A stretch of DNA of 64,000 bases from Obelidium mucronatum (lineage: Eukaryota; Chytridiomycota; Chytridiomycetes; Chytridiales; Chytriomycetaceae), in NCBI GenBank assembly GCA_025765595.1, contig JAIVFH010000017.1, forward strand, positions 62,001 to 126,000. The letters run 5' to 3'. How positions within the stretch are numbered: the stretch's first letter is position 1; each line of letters begins with the position of its first letter. Of this stretch, positions 48,505-58,684 are shown in pieces. The position numbers were made by a program, and so were the translations under genes. The notes under the pieces are model-generated. The model did no database searches, was not told the DNA's origin, and was given only the letters and a program-made list of their open reading frames with translations.

Positions 48505-48760
48505 ACGAGCAAGTCTCTATTTAAACAAGACTGTTTAATAACAGATACAAGTTGAGACCAGCAGCAGAGGCTCGTGTTTTAAGCAGGGACTGCGAACTCA
48601 ACTGCATCCATTTTTTAAAGATTTTTCAAGGAAACGCGTCTCTTACAGAATGAATGTCGCAAACACAAGATATCATGATCCATTAAAGTCCATTACACTT
48701 AAAAACAATAGCAATAACAACGGGACCAAACGAAGGAAAAGAGTATATAAATAAATCGCC

Positions 48761-50387
48761 TTAAACATGCACGACAGTTCCGTCACAAGAGTACTTGAGC
48801 TCTTTGGATTGTACTAAATTAGGCAGGTATGTGTTCAAGAGTCCCGTAAACATTGTCAATTGACTCGTTGTATTGGTGACCTTCCAATTCTGTGTGACTT
48901 CAGTTCCAAGTGGCCATCCCGGCTTTGTTTCTTCAAAGTTCACAACCAACTTCATTTTTGGGAACTTGCTCATTGTGGACGAGCTGAAAAGCTGATTCCA
49001 CCAACCAGATTTGACAACAATTTCAGACTGTGCTCCTGCCATATTCACGTATTCAATATGCCAGGGAGATCCAGTTTCTGGGATCATGAGTGGCTTGTTG
49101 TGTGTTTCCTTGGTGCAGAACATTTGATAAAAGTCGTGTACAGCAGTGTATGCTGGTGTCACAATGGCTCCCTTTTCGGCCATTGGTCCCTTTCCGGTCA
49201 AGTAGTCGTTAAAGTAAGTTGGTTCTACCGCGCAATTGAAGCAACCTGGGAACGGATAATTATAAAGTGAGATTCCAACCCAATCGACAACGTCATCGCC
49301 CGGATAAAAGGGAGTATACGGGTCATCGTAATTGTCAATAGTTCCGTCATGATTTGTATCGAGAACATCAAAGTCGACACCTCCTGGTTTTGGAGTTTCG
49401 GTGTAACTTCCTCCAGTGAATGGGTAAGTGATTCCGACGTTTGGGGCCCACACCATTGCTGAATACAAGGAAGATGAGAAGTGGATTTTTAGAACCAAAT
49501 AACAAAAATCGGACAACGGCAATGATAAAACCTGTCATATTTGTTTTGGCCCTAACAGCTGCCGCCATAGCTCTGAAGGATGCCTTATATGCCGTTGGTT
49601 GGTTTGTATAAAAATTCCAATCACCTTGCCGTTACGATAAGATTAATGAATAGCCAGCAGAGAAGTGGGAAATTTTCGCTAACCATTCATTTCGTGTCCA
49701 TATCTCAAATAGACAGGCACTCCATACTTTGTATTCACCTCCAACAACTGCGTCGCAACTTTTTCATACATATCGTTTGTAAAAGTTCTCAAAGACGCAT
49801 TCGGCTGTAGAGAAAGTTCAAGAATACCACCCACGCGGCCTGCTTCTTGAGCATGCCAATCCAGCATTTCGCTATTGTATCCTTGGCCATTGAAAGTTCC
49901 AGGCGCCAAATCGAGAAAAGCGTTGCTATACGCGAAACCCCGCCAATCTTGGTTAGGATCGCAAATAAATAAATATAAAAAAAACTCAACTAAACAACGG
50001 GAGAGTATCCGTTCAGCTTCTTTACAATTTTTTGTGGAGTATCATAACTCCAATCCAAACTGAATCCAAGCATCATTTGATGCGATTGAGGTTCTAGCCG
50101 TGCGTATTGCGATGTTGTGTCATAATAGCATTTTTTGTTGACTTGGCCAGTTGCGGGGTCGACGATTGTCACTGGCGGCAGAATACTCACAGAAGTTGAA
50201 GGGTACATGGCATGAGAATGGAGATCCACTACTCGCCATACCAGAAATAACAAACCACTGCCCAAAAATTACGGTTAAAAATATGCAGAAGAGAAGGAAT
50301 ATGGACAAACCCGACAGATAGACTCATGGCAACCGCAACCTTTGTCCAAAACAGACAATTGCATATGTTATTCCGTGTATACCCCAT
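48761..50387 (-). CDS. GH26-type beta-mannanase-like glycoside hydrolase
   Basis: Glycoside hydrolase, probably acting on beta-mannans outside the cell. Five exons (50311-50387, 49991-50257, 49684-49925, 49532-49624, 48761-49458) give 458 residues in frame. A hydrophobic N-terminal segment (VGGLLFLVWRVV) is a signal anchor. The acid/base Glu is in LRYGHEMNGDW; WVGISLYNYPFPG and PLMIPETGSPWHIE (nucleophile Glu) complete the TIM-barrel set. An EF-hand-like Asp loop (DTNHDGTIDNYDD) may bind calcium. Exact substrate is inferred from the family. Confidence 0.85.
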
Positions 50388-50546
50388 GCTTAGCTCTTTT
50401 CAGTGACGAGTTTTCTTTTATGATTTCTTCTAGAAGCCTCATTTTTGGTTTTCGGTAAAGAATATTCGGAACAAGAATTCTTCTAGAAATTTATTTATAT
50501 TGCTGACTTTCAAGATGACGAAGTGTAAAAGGAAATAGACCACCCC

Positions 50547-53085
50547 TTAGTTCTTTTGATAAATTGTCGCACAGTCGATGTTGTTCACTTTGCGAAGATT
50601 TGGAGACAACTTCAAACTGACTACTGCCCCCTTGTCGTCTCCCACCAGCAGTATAGGCTCAAATGGATTGAAAGCGCAATGTGTTAACTTGGCTTTACGT
50701 ACAATCTGCTGTTCGCAAATCGCTTCGTATTTGTTTTCATTCAGGTCAAAGACAAACACCTAAAATACAATCCAACATGTCAGTATCCAAATAAAATTAT
50801 TGAATCAAGCACAACCTTTCCGTCAGCAGTGACTGCAGCAAATACAGTTGAAGAATATGGTGCCCATGCCACGTCTCCGACCGAGCTATTCAAGTCAAAC
50901 GACGCCAATGGTTTATCTTTACAATGGTCCCACAACTTCACTGTCCAATCTGCACTTGCTGATAAAAATACATTTCCATGGAATGGATTGTATCGAACAG
51001 TATAAACAGACATTTGATGTGCCTTTTCCAAAACAATGTTATATGCGTACAAAATAACTAGTAAAAAATTTCTCACATCAAAAGACAGCAAATACTGGCT
51101 ATTATAAGTCTTGGAGCATTTATGAATCCTTCCCTTCTTCTGTTCCAACGACAAACAAGTGATCAATTGTTTTATGAAAGTCGAAACAGCATCCACCCGC
51201 CAAACTAAACAAGGGTTCATCTTCTCCGACGAGTTCAGTTCCGCTTTCATTGAACTTTAAACGGAATCACGTCCTGAACAGATTATAAAAAAGGCAAGGA
51301 GACATCAATTGTTGAAAGATTTTCTGGTATAAAAGTCTCTTCTCAACTGTATAAATAAGCTCATTCTGCAAAAGAGTCCATTGGGCAACGCGGCCGTCAG
51401 ATGACACCGAGAAGAAGTTCATGTTGTCGTCCAAGTCGTCCTTTTGCCAGCACACTTGCCATACTGGGTCGGTGTGCTTTTCCGTTTTTGGGGTTGCATC
51501 GGAACAAAGGTGCATCCATCTTCTTTTGCATGTTATAGACGAGTACTGAGCCATCGTATAAACCCTACAGAGGATATCAGTCCCAAAGGATTCGAAGAAA
51601 AAATTATATCATTACCACTGCAATCATTGAAGGATGCTAAACAGAGATCTATTAGTAATTTGGTCAAATCCTGTATCCATTCTTCTTTACCTGTGGGTGG
51701 AAGTCGAGGCTCATAACACCAGACTCCGTCAAATACAAAAATTCTGGGTACGACGGATTTTTGAGTGTGAAGCAAGCAATCATACCAGGTCCCTGTTTCG
51801 AGAAATCATAGGAACCGTAACCAACTGCAAATAGGTCCGTGTTCTTGGGGTTCCAGCAAACGGCCGTGACTTGCTTTCGCTTTTCTTTCTCACAAACGAA
51901 CTTCCAGAGAGGTAATAGACTTCCCCGCTGGTTGGTTTTACCTTTAGAATAAAGAAGATGAGAAATACCATTCTTACATTTTCGGTCACCCAATTCATCA
52001 GAGGCATCCTCCCAGTATTTATAATCTTGGGCCACATCATCAAACGTGTTTTGGTTCGCCATTCTCTCAATTATAATCATTGCCTTCTTCAACTCCAAAT
52101 TCTTGTAATATGCATCTTCATTATGATTTTCTGTGGGCAGAATATTTTGTTTGTCGTCATCCTTGTGGCCTTTTGCTCCAGATGGCGCAGCCTTTGCCTT
52201 CTCTTTTGTTGCCTTTTCTTTCGCCTGAAGGTCTTCCATATATGCGTCGAATATAGACCATTGATTGACTGTGTAGCTAAAGACTCTTGCCGGTGGCGGA
52301 TCCGTATTTGTCGATCGTTCCTTTGAATTAAAATGAGGACTTCGACCAAACAAAGTGGAGATTTTTTATGATCCTACTCTGTATGGGTTGTTGATTGTTT
52401 GCGAAGCGCGCTCGCTAAAGTTGAATTGGTTTCTCAAGGTCCTTTTGGCTTCTTTTCTTCTTCGACTGCAGGAGCTGAGGCGGCTGGCGCGTCCCCGTCT
52501 GTTCCGGTTCCGGTTGATTCGGTCGTTGTTTCTGCAGGCGGAGCTTCTGTTTCCTCTTCTTTTTCCTTGTAGATCCAATATCTAGCATCAACAATAACCG
52601 ATTGAGAATTTCCGAGAGAGTAAAGGTAATCAATCACGTTTACCCATCAAACTCAAAATGGACAACAAAATGGTCCACATTAGGACTGGCTTTGAAGATT
52701 TTCTCCTTGTTGTTGTAACGCGCAATATTTTGAGGCGCGTGGGGGTTGTTTGCGTTCAAAATTCTCTGCAAGAAAGTGATATTCCCCCAAGACGCGTTAA
52801 TGGAGTTTCAGGTTGCCAAAATACGTACAGTCAGTTCCTCTTCAAGCTCTGGCTCGGTCAGTTGAAGCTGTCCAGGCGGTTTCAACAGGACTTTCGGCTG
52901 TATGTTGGTACGTTTAACATCTCCAAGCGATCATATGTGGGGGAGGAGCTCACAGGCAACCAATCTTCATTGCCAGCCATCGCAGCATCGCCATTTCCAC
53001 CATTTGAAGCAAGCGACTGCGTTGAAGTGTTTTTTGCTCCTAGTTGGGCAGCTGGCGCCACTGCGACTTTCCTTTGTGATTTCAT
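50547..53085 (-). CDS. DNAI1: Axonemal outer-arm dynein intermediate chain 1 (DNAI1), frame-broken
   Basis: WD-repeat subunit of the flagellar outer dynein arm. Exons run 52954-53085, 52829-52897, 52644-52765, 52378-52581, 51978-52320, 51691-51941, 51616-51636, 51348-51564, 51077-51273, 50816-51022, 50547-50759. Family landmarks: [78 protein letters not shown] and [19 protein letters not shown]. Conserved text jumps frame at a T4 run at 52443-52446 (one base missing), a T5 run at 51485-51489 (one extra), and near 51258 and 51131 (one extra each). Most lie in or beside homopolymers, and residues on both sides stay conserved, so assembly error is likelier than decay. Confidence 0.9.
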
Positions 53086-53235
53086 TGATCTGTCGATGTT
53101 TGACAATTATTCAAAACCCAAAGTCATTTCATTGTTTTTGAAAGCCAAAAGCATCAGCAATAAGAATACAGAAGGAGAAAAAGAAACAGAAAGAAAATAG
53201 AAGATAGATAGATGCAAGAGGTCTTGGTTCGCTCA

Positions 53236-54109
53236 TCAACTGTTTTCAGCATTTGACACGTTGGGACGGTTTGGATTGTGGTCTACCAACCAGTTCCCAA
53301 GCCAGACCTGTTTTGGGTAAATCATTAAGAGTTAATTCTAGCTGGAAAGGAACGAATACTAATCACACATACGGTTGGGTTTGCTGGCTTCTCCTTGCAC
53401 AACATTGTAAGACCCTTGGTCAATACTGGATACAAAGATTCCTCCAGCAAGATTTTTGATTCTTCGTTGTTTGGAAGAGTAGTTCGAAGGCCTGTTTGGA
53501 TGGGTTGACAAGAAGGAGTGTGGGTGTGAGGAGGGAGATTCAATGTGGCACCAATAATCACTCACGGTCGGGAAAGAAGATGCGCAAGGCAGCCTCGGTT
53601 GCTTCCGGCGTCAGGGTCGCTTCGACGGCGCACTTGTCCTGGCTGACGGCGTACTTTGCGCGCAGACTGTGTGTGAGAGTGTGAGTGAGTATAGTTCGGC
53701 GCACGACGCGGCGCAGCAACCTTTTTGGCGCGCCGTCCTTCGCGTCCTTCAGCTCGCGCGGGCCGAGCAGCGCGCCGACTTGTCTGAACGCGTCGAAGCG
53801 CGCCAGCAGCAGCACGACGGCGGACCCCGCGCGCGCGCCGAGGTTCGCCGCGAACGTTTCCTGCGCCGCCGCGTCGCCGGCGTCGGCCGCCGTTGCGGCA
53901 AAGAAGGCGCGCGCCTGCTCGTCGGCGACGGCGAGGTGCTTCTTCTGTGGTTTGTTTGGTTTGAGCTTTGGTCAGAGGGACTACAACCCGCTCACATCCA
54001 GGATCTTGAACCCAGCCACGTGGACTGCGTGCACAATGTGGTTCTCGCAGTGGCGCGCCTCTGGCCGGATAACAAAGACCGTGTGCTGCACTGATGGAAT
54101 ATCGCTCAT
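53236..54109 (-). CDS. NME5: NME5-like nucleoside-diphosphate-kinase-fold protein with Dpy-30 motif
   Basis: Radial-spoke-associated flagellar protein. Five exons (53996-54109, 53721-53944, 53566-53666, 53373-53491, 53236-53307) close at 209 residues (NME5 is about 212). The NDK fold is seen in HTVFVIRPEARHCENHIV, DEQARAFFAATAAD, and VVLLLARFDAF followed by LLGPREL. A Dpy-30-type helix pair follows (YPVLTKGLTMLCKEKPANP, WLGNWLVDHNPNRP). Where active kinases have N-A-V-H-G-S-D, this protein reads CAVEATL, so the catalytic His is missing and it is probably a structural protein. The two middle exons are very GC-rich. It neighbours DNAI1 on the same strand. Confidence 0.87.
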
Positions 54110-54146
54110 TTTATTTTGATCAAATAATTAATATTTCTTTTCTTCC
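54110..54146. promoter_or_regulatory. 37-bp divergent promoter between NME5 and a small TM gene
   Basis: Only 37 bases separate the start codons; the sequence is almost pure A/T (TTGATCAAATAATTAATA). Confidence 0.45.
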
Positions 54147-54588
54147 ATGTCTCTGCAAACTCACCACGCCCACTCCCTGGCTGATGTGCCCGAAGCGGTC
54201 AGAGACGGGAACGAGGTGGCCATGCGCTTCAGGCGTCGCATCTTGCATCCCCGTCGCATTGCCGCCTACGAGGCTGGGACTGTCAAGTTCAGGGCTTTCA
54301 GGGTGGGCAGCTTCGTTGCTCTTAGCGGAGTGATTGTCTACATGGCGCTGTTCGAACAATACGGCCAATCAGATCACTGCTTTACCCCTGTGAGTAACCA
54401 TCTGTCGCACGATGTGTTTGTATGCTGATCTTGATCCTCCAAGTTGCGACAACAGTATGACTCGCTTCGGCGAAGGGTGTTAACTCTCAGCGACGACGAT
54501 ATTAAAGGTAATTATCCTCTGCAGTAGGTAAGTAGATCTGATAAGATCTTTTACAGAAGTGGAAGCCCGAAGGAGACAACAGCAATAA
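54147..54588 (+). CDS. Small single-TM protein, unrecognised
   Basis: Three exons (54147-54389, 54444-54507, 54557-54588) close at 112 residues. The N-terminus is hydrophilic and Arg-rich (RFRRRILHPRRIAAYE), one TM segment follows near residues 52-68 (VGSFVALSGVIVYMALF), and the tail is charged and helical (LRQQYDSLRRRVLTLSDDD). Consistent splice phases and conserved-looking composition support a gene. The Arg-rich face before the TM would suit the inner mitochondrial membrane or ER, but this is only a guess. Confidence 0.6.
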
Positions 54589-54653
54589 TTAAACCCAATC
54601 ATCACAATAAACCTGCCTGCAATGAGTCAAGATGATTTTATTCCACTGCAATT

Positions 54654-56470
54654 TCAACGCTTCTTCAACTTGAAATTTTGGAGCATATTCCTCTTCTTCT
54701 TGGTTGAGCCCTGGTACAACCAGTCAGCAAACTCGAAAAGAAAAAATAGCATAGATGCAACTTACACCATCTTTCTCTGGATCGAATTTGGCACCAAAGT
54801 TGGATTGCGGCATGACTTTGATATCTTGAAGAAGGGGTTTGGGCACTCGGGTGAAGCGCCTAGGAAAAGTCCATCAATTAATGAATATCTTAAATAGCAG
54901 CATCAACGACGAAATCTCACTCTTGTTCAATTACAGCTGGATCCGCGAGAAGCTTTTTTTGTTTCCTGAAAATGGAAGTCGTTAAGCAGTCAGATCTCAA
55001 TAGACTGACAGATGCCAATGCACTTACACTTCCGAAGCGTCAAACGACACTGTTTTCAATCCCATTTTCTTGTAATCTGCCTGTTCTGCCCAAAATGGGA
55101 CGCATCCATTTTTCTAGAACATAATCAAGCGACAAAATCACAAGAATATCAACATTTTCTATCACCTAAAAGATCGTTTACAATTTTCAAAGCAGATGGG
55201 GTAGTACGGTCGCATTTTGTATAAAACATTACAACACGACCAACTTTGCTTTCGCGAAGACTAGTAGAAGCGTATTCTCATCAGACAAACAAGTAAGTTT
55301 TACGAAACATCTGCTCAACTGTTCGGTTCTGATAGGAAACTTTGCCAGTGCATTGAACATTGCCATTTGAACATCTAAGTTTGGAAGAGATCCGTCCGAA
55401 CGCAGTGGTTCTAACCTGTGTTAATAAATGTAGATAAATTTGGTGTCAACTCGTTCTACTTCCAATTCTTCGTAAAGCTTACCATAGCTTTATGCCATCC
55501 AGAATATTGTTATCGAGAAATTGCTCGGCCAGATTAGTCTTAGCAAGTTGCGCCGTAACAGCCGTGAGCAGCTTGATTTTTGCAATAGCTGGTTGCTTCA
55601 ATCGATTGAATTCTTGATCTGCATTCGCGGCCTCCTTCATTTTTTCCACCAAGTTTACAATCATTTCATCAATTTCCTAGTTGCATTTTTTTCCATTTAG
55701 TTTTAATAACTGGTAGGGTATGTTTTGGTATTAACAGGATCATCTCCATCGAGTTTCTTTGCCCGTTTGTGTTTGATTCTATTCAAGGCTTCATCGAAAT
55801 CATTTGACGCCTGCTTCAGTTTCGCTGTATGAGGGCCGTTATTGACCACAATTTAATAGTTTGTTCGACTTCCTCGGATCAATTGTCGCGCGCACCTGCT
55901 TCTGGATCGAGTTCTTTTGCTGGCTTCACTTTCAACAACATCAGTCGGATCGCGATCGTTTCCCAGCCTTCTTCTTAGGCCGCCTTCAAGCAGTTAGAAA
56001 GAACCATTTTGAAGCCAATTTGGCCTTACCGCTCCGTCTCGTCTTCTCCTTCGGTACGTTGCTTCTTTTTAAACTTTGGTAGAACAACAGGAGCTGGAGC
56101 TGTTTTATACCAACACCACCACCAAAAAACGACGTGTGAGTACAGAGCTACAGAGCTATATTAAGAAAGGTGGGTGACTGAACCCTCTTTTTCGTCGTCA
56201 CTATCAGAGAACGCCAGCTTGTCCTCCTCGTTTTCATCCAAGTCCGAGTCACCACCAAAGATATCATCTAAAGTAATTCCGTTCTTTTCTCCGATATCCT
56301 GGGTCTCTGGGACAATGTCGTTGGGGTTCGTTGTAGCTGTGGTGGTGGCGTCAAGGTCGTCGTCAGCTATCCATCTTATTATGTATGAATTTAAAAAGAA
56401 TAATAAAATAATTAAATTATAAATAAATGCCAAAGGATAGAGAACTGGTTCGTTCCCACTTCTCTTGCAT
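54654..56470 (-). CDS. IWS1: Transcription elongation factor IWS1/SPN1
   Basis: Spt6 partner that travels with RNA polymerase II. The acidic N-terminal part (ITLDDIFGGDSDLDENEEDK) and basic patches lead to the conserved TFIIS-N/LW domain: EIDEMIVNLVEKMKEAAN, QPAIAKIKLLTAVTAQLAK, FLDNNILDGIKLW, then WLEPLRSDGSLPNL and RESKVGRVVMFYTKC. The C-terminal end is intact (RFTRVPKPLLQDIKVM, KKRNMLQNFKLKKR, stop at 54654). Frames slip by one base near 55936, 55917 and 55100, all as apparent insertions. The first exon (ATG at 56470) is the least certain part, since the NPHP1 gene begins almost at the same place on the other strand. Confidence 0.8.
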
Positions 56471-56499
56471 TCATATCATGAACTTGAAAAAAATAACAG

Positions 56500-58566
56500 A
56501 GAGTCGTCGCACTGTTTGATTATTCTGGCACGACAGACGAGGAACTCGATATTTACCAAAACGATCTATTTACTGTCATCAACAAGGACAATTCTGACTG
56601 GTGGTAAATAAGTCTCGTCGTATTCCCGTGCAGTTTCTGCATTCTTTTTAAACGTACTTTTTTTTACAGGTACGTGAGAGACGAAAATGATGATCGACGC
56701 GTTGGATACGTCCCACGAACCTACATTGCTATTGCCGATGACGAAGGAAACCCCGTTCACCAAGATGAAGACGAAGGAGAAAGAACACCCAAATCGAAAC
56801 TGACGGCGAGGATTAAGGAGAACTTTGCACGGGCTACGTTGGAAGCGAGTTCAGTTCATTTGTAGATATTCTCATGTTTTTGTTTTAATTGACCGAGTTG
56901 GGACCTTCTGGCAGAAGGAAGAAAAAGTACTGCGCAGCGTAAAGATTCTGAAAGAAAATCCGAATCTGATCGGGACTTGAATCTTCCCAAAGGATGCTCC
57001 GAATCAATACTCTCAACCTTCAAGAAGAATGGTATCTTGTTAATCACAATTATCAAGCTTTAAACTAATGAAGGAATAACATTATTATATAGAAGACAAA
57101 GTATTATCGAAAACCCTTTGCCCTATCGTGAATTCCGCTGGATCTGGATTCACGAATCTGTCAATGGATCCCTACACGAAAAAACTCAAAGTTGTCCCGT
57201 TCAGTGCACAATTGGATTCAGCTTGATGGAGGCGAAAAACGTGGAACCGCTGATTGGAGATCGACGCGTTCTTGGACGACATGTTCGAATGTCGCTGTTT
57301 GACAACTCTGATGTCTTGAGCAATGTGCATAGCATTCCTGCTATTAATTCAAAGGAAGTTCCCAATGTTTGGAAGTTTTCATCAAAGGTATTGAATCTCC
57401 TCTCAGTTGATATTCCAGATATTCCATCTCCAACAAAGGAAAAAAAAAACTAAACTGATTCTTGTTAAGGCATCTCTCTTATTTCCTAAAGATGATGAAA
57501 ACACTTGCTTTCTTCGAACGAACGATGTGGACATCAAACTATGTATTCTCTTTGAGCTCTGTGCATTACTTGAAATGTCTGAAGTCAAGAATAAGTCAGG
57601 TACTAAAGAAAGAAAACGAAGTTCTGCTAGTTGTATGTATTAACCACCAAACAATATTTATAGACATAATTGAAGTCAGCGTTGGTTGGGGAATGCTTCC
57701 TCTTTTCACATCAGATGGAACAGCAATCGAAAACAAATCCTATGACATCCGACTCTATTCGGGATCTCCATTCTCAAAAGAAGCATTTGCCAAAGAATTC
57801 ACTGAAAAAAAGAGCTTTTTTCAAACTTTGATTCATGGAAACAAACACCCCCGCTTGAATATTAAAGTGTGGAAACTCGGTCAATCAGTTCTAGACGAGA
57901 TCAAGTACGACTCATTCTTGAAATTTTTATTTGCAATAATCCAAATGATCTCACCCCCTACCAACAGTCAGCTGCCTGAATCAATTTGTTCGTTTCTCTC
58001 CGCTGTTCCTGTCATGGCAAAGTATCGGCAGATAATGTGTGATGCACTCATTCGCGACAAGAACTATGGCCCCAGACAAGATCCAGCCCTGGCTGTTTTC
58101 CCAACTATTTGTAATCAAAGTGATCTATTGCATTTGTTGAGTCTTATATGGGAGAGAAAAACGCGGTCCGTCAGTCAAAAAAATATGGTTTGTGCTTGAA
58201 GCCGTTATTTTTGCAAAAAGGGGGTTTGACATTTTTGCCTTGGACATTAATAGAAAAAGCCAAAACTCCAGGCCGTTCTTCAAAAAAAGTTTGGAGAATG
58301 TGTCTTATTACTATGGCCCATCCTGCACATGCACGAATTTCCTGCGTATATAGAAGGGTATGAAAGAATAGGCGCAGTATGTTTTCTTCATTCATAGATG
58401 GAACTCTTGCGTGCTACAGAACTAATTTATTCCATCATAATAGAGCCGCGTTGCATTTGCGAATAACATCCAAGAACTGGGCATGTTGGAGTTGCTAGGC
58501 AAAAACAGAGAGCAATATGGAATCGCCCCTTTCGACATGGCCGAACTAGCATGTAATTTTCCATAA
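56500..58566 (+). CDS. NPHP1: Nephrocystin-1 (NPHP1), ciliary transition-zone protein
   Basis: Adaptor of the flagellar transition zone. The SH3 domain (ALFDYSGTTDEELDIYQND, W-W across an intron, VGYVPRTYIAI) is followed by a Ser/Lys linker and the nephrocystin homology region: VLGRHVRMSLFDNSDVLSN, VPNVWKFSSK, SVGWGMLPLFTSDGTAIENK, ALIRDKNYGPRQDPALAVFP. The end reads GIAPFDMAELACNF. Clear exons: 56670-56861, 56898-57031, 57093-57387, 57470-57599, 57676 to about 58188, then about 58270 to 58374. One base seems missing near 57219, and the first and last exons also need a one-base change. The start is unresolved; the usual coiled-coil before the SH3 is short or absent. Confidence 0.82.
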
Positions 58567-58684
58567 AAAATTCAGTTGTTTACAATTTTCAATTGAAGGT
58601 ATCGTAACGTACATGAATAAAGACTGAAACGGTTCCATTGTTTGTGCAAAATTCTTTGTCTCAAGGTTTTGAAGTTTTTGTCAC

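Noticed and set aside
53086..53106. Upstream extension of DNAI1 to 53106
   Set aside because: That position is TTG, not ATG. The first ATG in frame is at 53085.
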